A stretch of 7,964 nt of DNA from an uncultured Pleurocapsa sp. GTDB lineage: Bacteria; Cyanobacteriota; Cyanobacteriia; Cyanobacteriales; Xenococcaceae. The stretch lies in NCBI GenBank assembly GCA_937884735.1, contig CAKZYI010000009.1:1-7964 (forward strand), written 5' to 3'. The notes under the pieces were generated by a model. The model saw nothing but the letters and a program-made list of their open reading frames with translations, was not told the origin of the DNA and searched no databases. Of this stretch, positions 6,915-7,964 are shown one piece after another. Position 1 is the first letter of the stretch. Each line of letters begins with the position of its first letter. A program made the position numbers and the translations under genes.

Positions 6915-6926
6915 GTGTATATACAC
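6915..6926. repeat. Perfect 12-base palindrome GTGTATATACAC
   Basis: Two uninterrupted six-base arms (GTGTAT/ATACAC) in the divergent promoter region. Size and symmetry suit a small dimeric DNA-binding protein, but a single AT-rich palindrome in AT-rich DNA can arise by chance. It overlaps the only candidate -35 for murF. Confidence 0.4.
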
Positions 6927-6990
6927 TCAAATTATTTATATCAAATCTCAGCCAAAGCATATCTAAGTATTTTTTCCTGCAAACAAAACC

Positions 6991-7964
6991 ATGAACAACT
7001 ATTTTTCTCTATCGAACTTAAGTGAGATTCTTGATATTCAATCTGTATTGAATGACAATTCTTCTATCTCTAATGTTTCTGTATTAAGTATTACTACAGA
7101 TAGTCGTACTGTTAAGCCAGGAGAAATCTTTGTTGCATTAGTGGGAGAAAATTTTGATGGACATAACTTTGTCGAAACAGCGATCGCTAAAGGGGCGATC
7201 GCCGTAATTGTTGATCGTCGATTAGAAACTATAGATGTCCCTCAGTTTGTAGTAAAAGACACCTTAGAAGCCTATCAAAAGATTGCTCAATGGTGGCGCA
7301 ATCAACTAGATATACCCATTATTGGTATAACTGGCTCTGTAGGTAAAACCAGTACTAAGGAATTGGTGGCGGCAGTATTAAGTACCCAGGGAAAAGTGCT
7401 AAAAACTCAAGCCAACTTTAATAATGAAATTGGTGTCCCCAAAACCCTATTACAAATTACTCCAGAACACGATTATGCAGTAATAGAAATGGCAATGCGA
7501 GGAGAAGGAGAAATTGCCTTATTAACCGACATTGTTAGCCCCACCATCGGAATTATAACTAATGTAGGAACAGCCCATATTGGTCGTCTAGGCTCAAGAA
7601 AAGCGATCGCTCGCGCTAAGTGCGAACTTTTAGCACATATGCCCAAATCTAGCGTGGCTATCCTAAACTGTGATAATCAATTGTTAATCGATACCGCCCA
7701 AGAAGTTTGGCAGAATAAAACTCTTACCTACGGTATGACAGGGGGCGATATTAAAGGAGAAGTCAACGGCAATAATATCAAAGCATTAGGACATAATTTT
7801 CCTCTGCCTTTACCAGGAGAACACAACGCGAGTAACTATCTGGCAGCTATTGCAGTTGCCCAAATATTAAACATAGATCTAAATCTCCTTGCTTCAAAAA
7901 TTGAAGTTGAGTTACCCAAAGGGCGATCGCGCCGCTACAATTTACCTAATGACATAGTAGTACT
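6991..7964 (+). CDS. murF: UDP-N-acetylmuramoyl-tripeptide--D-alanyl-D-alanine ligase MurF (3' end outside window)
   Basis: MurF joins D-Ala-D-Ala to UDP-MurNAc-tripeptide with ATP, the last cytosolic step of the peptidoglycan precursor. The first 324 codons are present; family members are about 450 residues, so most of the C-terminal ligase domain is cut off. Seen here: an N-terminal UDP-binding domain with TTDSRTVKPGEIFVAL (Asp37, Arg39), then the Mur ligase central domain with P-loop GITGSVGKTSTK (112-123), NNEIGVPKTL (144-153), Glu166 in AVIEMAMRGEGEI, His196 in TNVGTAHIGRLGS, and Lys210 in RAKCELL at the position of the carbamylated lysine of Mur ligases. LPGEHNASNY (274-283) leads into the C-terminal domain and GRSRRYN (311-317) follows. 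The NNEIGVP and MRGEGEI motifs separate it from MurE and MurC. ATG at 6991 is the natural start; no strong Shine-Dalgarno is seen. It is transcribed away from the paralog/kinase cluster. Confidence 0.95.
   Translation, partial: MNNYFSLSNLSEILDIQSVLNDNSSISNVSVLSITTDSRTVKPGEIFVALVGENFDGHNFVETAIAKGAIAVIVDRRLETIDVPQFVVKDTLEAYQKIAQWWRNQLDIPIIGITGSVGKTSTKELVAAVLSTQGKVLKTQANFNNEIGVPKTLLQITPEHDYAVIEMAMRGEGEIALLTDIVSPTIGIITNVGTAHIGRLGSRKAIARAKCELLAHMPKSSVAILNCDNQLLIDTAQEVWQNKTLTYGMTGGDIKGEVNGNNIKALGHNFPLPLPGEHNASNYLAAIAVAQILNIDLNLLASKIEVELPKGRSRRYNLPNDIVV
7180..7202. repeat. HIP1 octamer pair within murF (dispersed cyanobacterial repeat)
   Basis: GCGATCGC occurs at 7180-7187 and 7195-7202, seven bases apart. 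Other copies start at 155, 603, 2820, 2866, 3915, 3936, 4545, 6016, 7603 and 7923, twelve in all, every one inside a gene. This highly iterated palindrome is characteristic of many cyanobacterial genomes; by base composition well under one copy would be expected here. Copies lie in both interrupted paralogs, so those genes share the host's sequence signature. Confidence 0.9.

Larger units (their letters stand above)
6763..6990. promoter_or_regulatory. Divergent intergenic region between copy A and murF
   Basis: 228 very AT-rich bases must carry the promoters for both the minus-strand cluster and murF. I cannot place convincing -35/-10 pairs in either direction; a TTGTGT at 6911 with AT-rich sequence about 19 bases later is the best murF candidate and is weak. 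The one distinct element is the perfect 12-base palindrome GTGTATATACAC at 6915-6926, 65 bases before the murF start, which could be an operator half-site pair. Confidence 0.5.

Overview
The window comes from a low-GC cyanobacterial chromosome. The evidence is twelve copies of the cyanobacterial HIP1 octamer GCGATCGC in under 8 kb, an FtsZ C-terminal tail of cyanobacterial type, and a DUF760 protein (a family of cyanobacteria and plastid-bearing organisms). Genus cannot be fixed from the sequence.

Left part (1-2025, plus strand): the 3' end of ftsZ (cell division), thiD (HMP/HMP-P kinase of thiamine synthesis), scpB (chromosome condensation and segregation, SMC partner) and a DUF760 protein. 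The first three are spaced by only 24-29 bases and look co-transcribed. DUF760 follows after 85 bases.

Middle (2026-2603): the gap between convergent gene sets. It holds a probable 31-residue single-span membrane peptide gene on the minus strand, plus weak hairpins, one of which could terminate the minus-strand cluster.

Right-centre (2604-6762, minus strand): a three-gene cluster. It reads, in transcription order, as two diverged tandem paralogs of an unrecognised helical protein family (copy A 6762-5452, copy B 5382-4042), then a soluble histidine kinase with an N-terminal cNMP-binding-like domain. The main observation of the window is that both paralogs are interrupted by exactly one in-frame stop codon: TAG at codon 25 of copy A and TAA at codon 156 of copy B. 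Reading stays open and homologous on both sides of each stop. Gene calling by ORF therefore shortens copy A and splits copy B into two 'genes'. Either both copies were recently inactivated by single nonsense changes, or the stops are read through or the fragments are made separately.

Right end (6763-7964): a 228-base AT-rich divergent intergenic region with a perfect 12-base palindrome, then the 5' three-quarters of murF (peptidoglycan precursor ligase), cut by the window edge. The ends of the window thus carry cell-division and cell-wall genes. The accessory-looking part is the paralog/kinase cluster between them.
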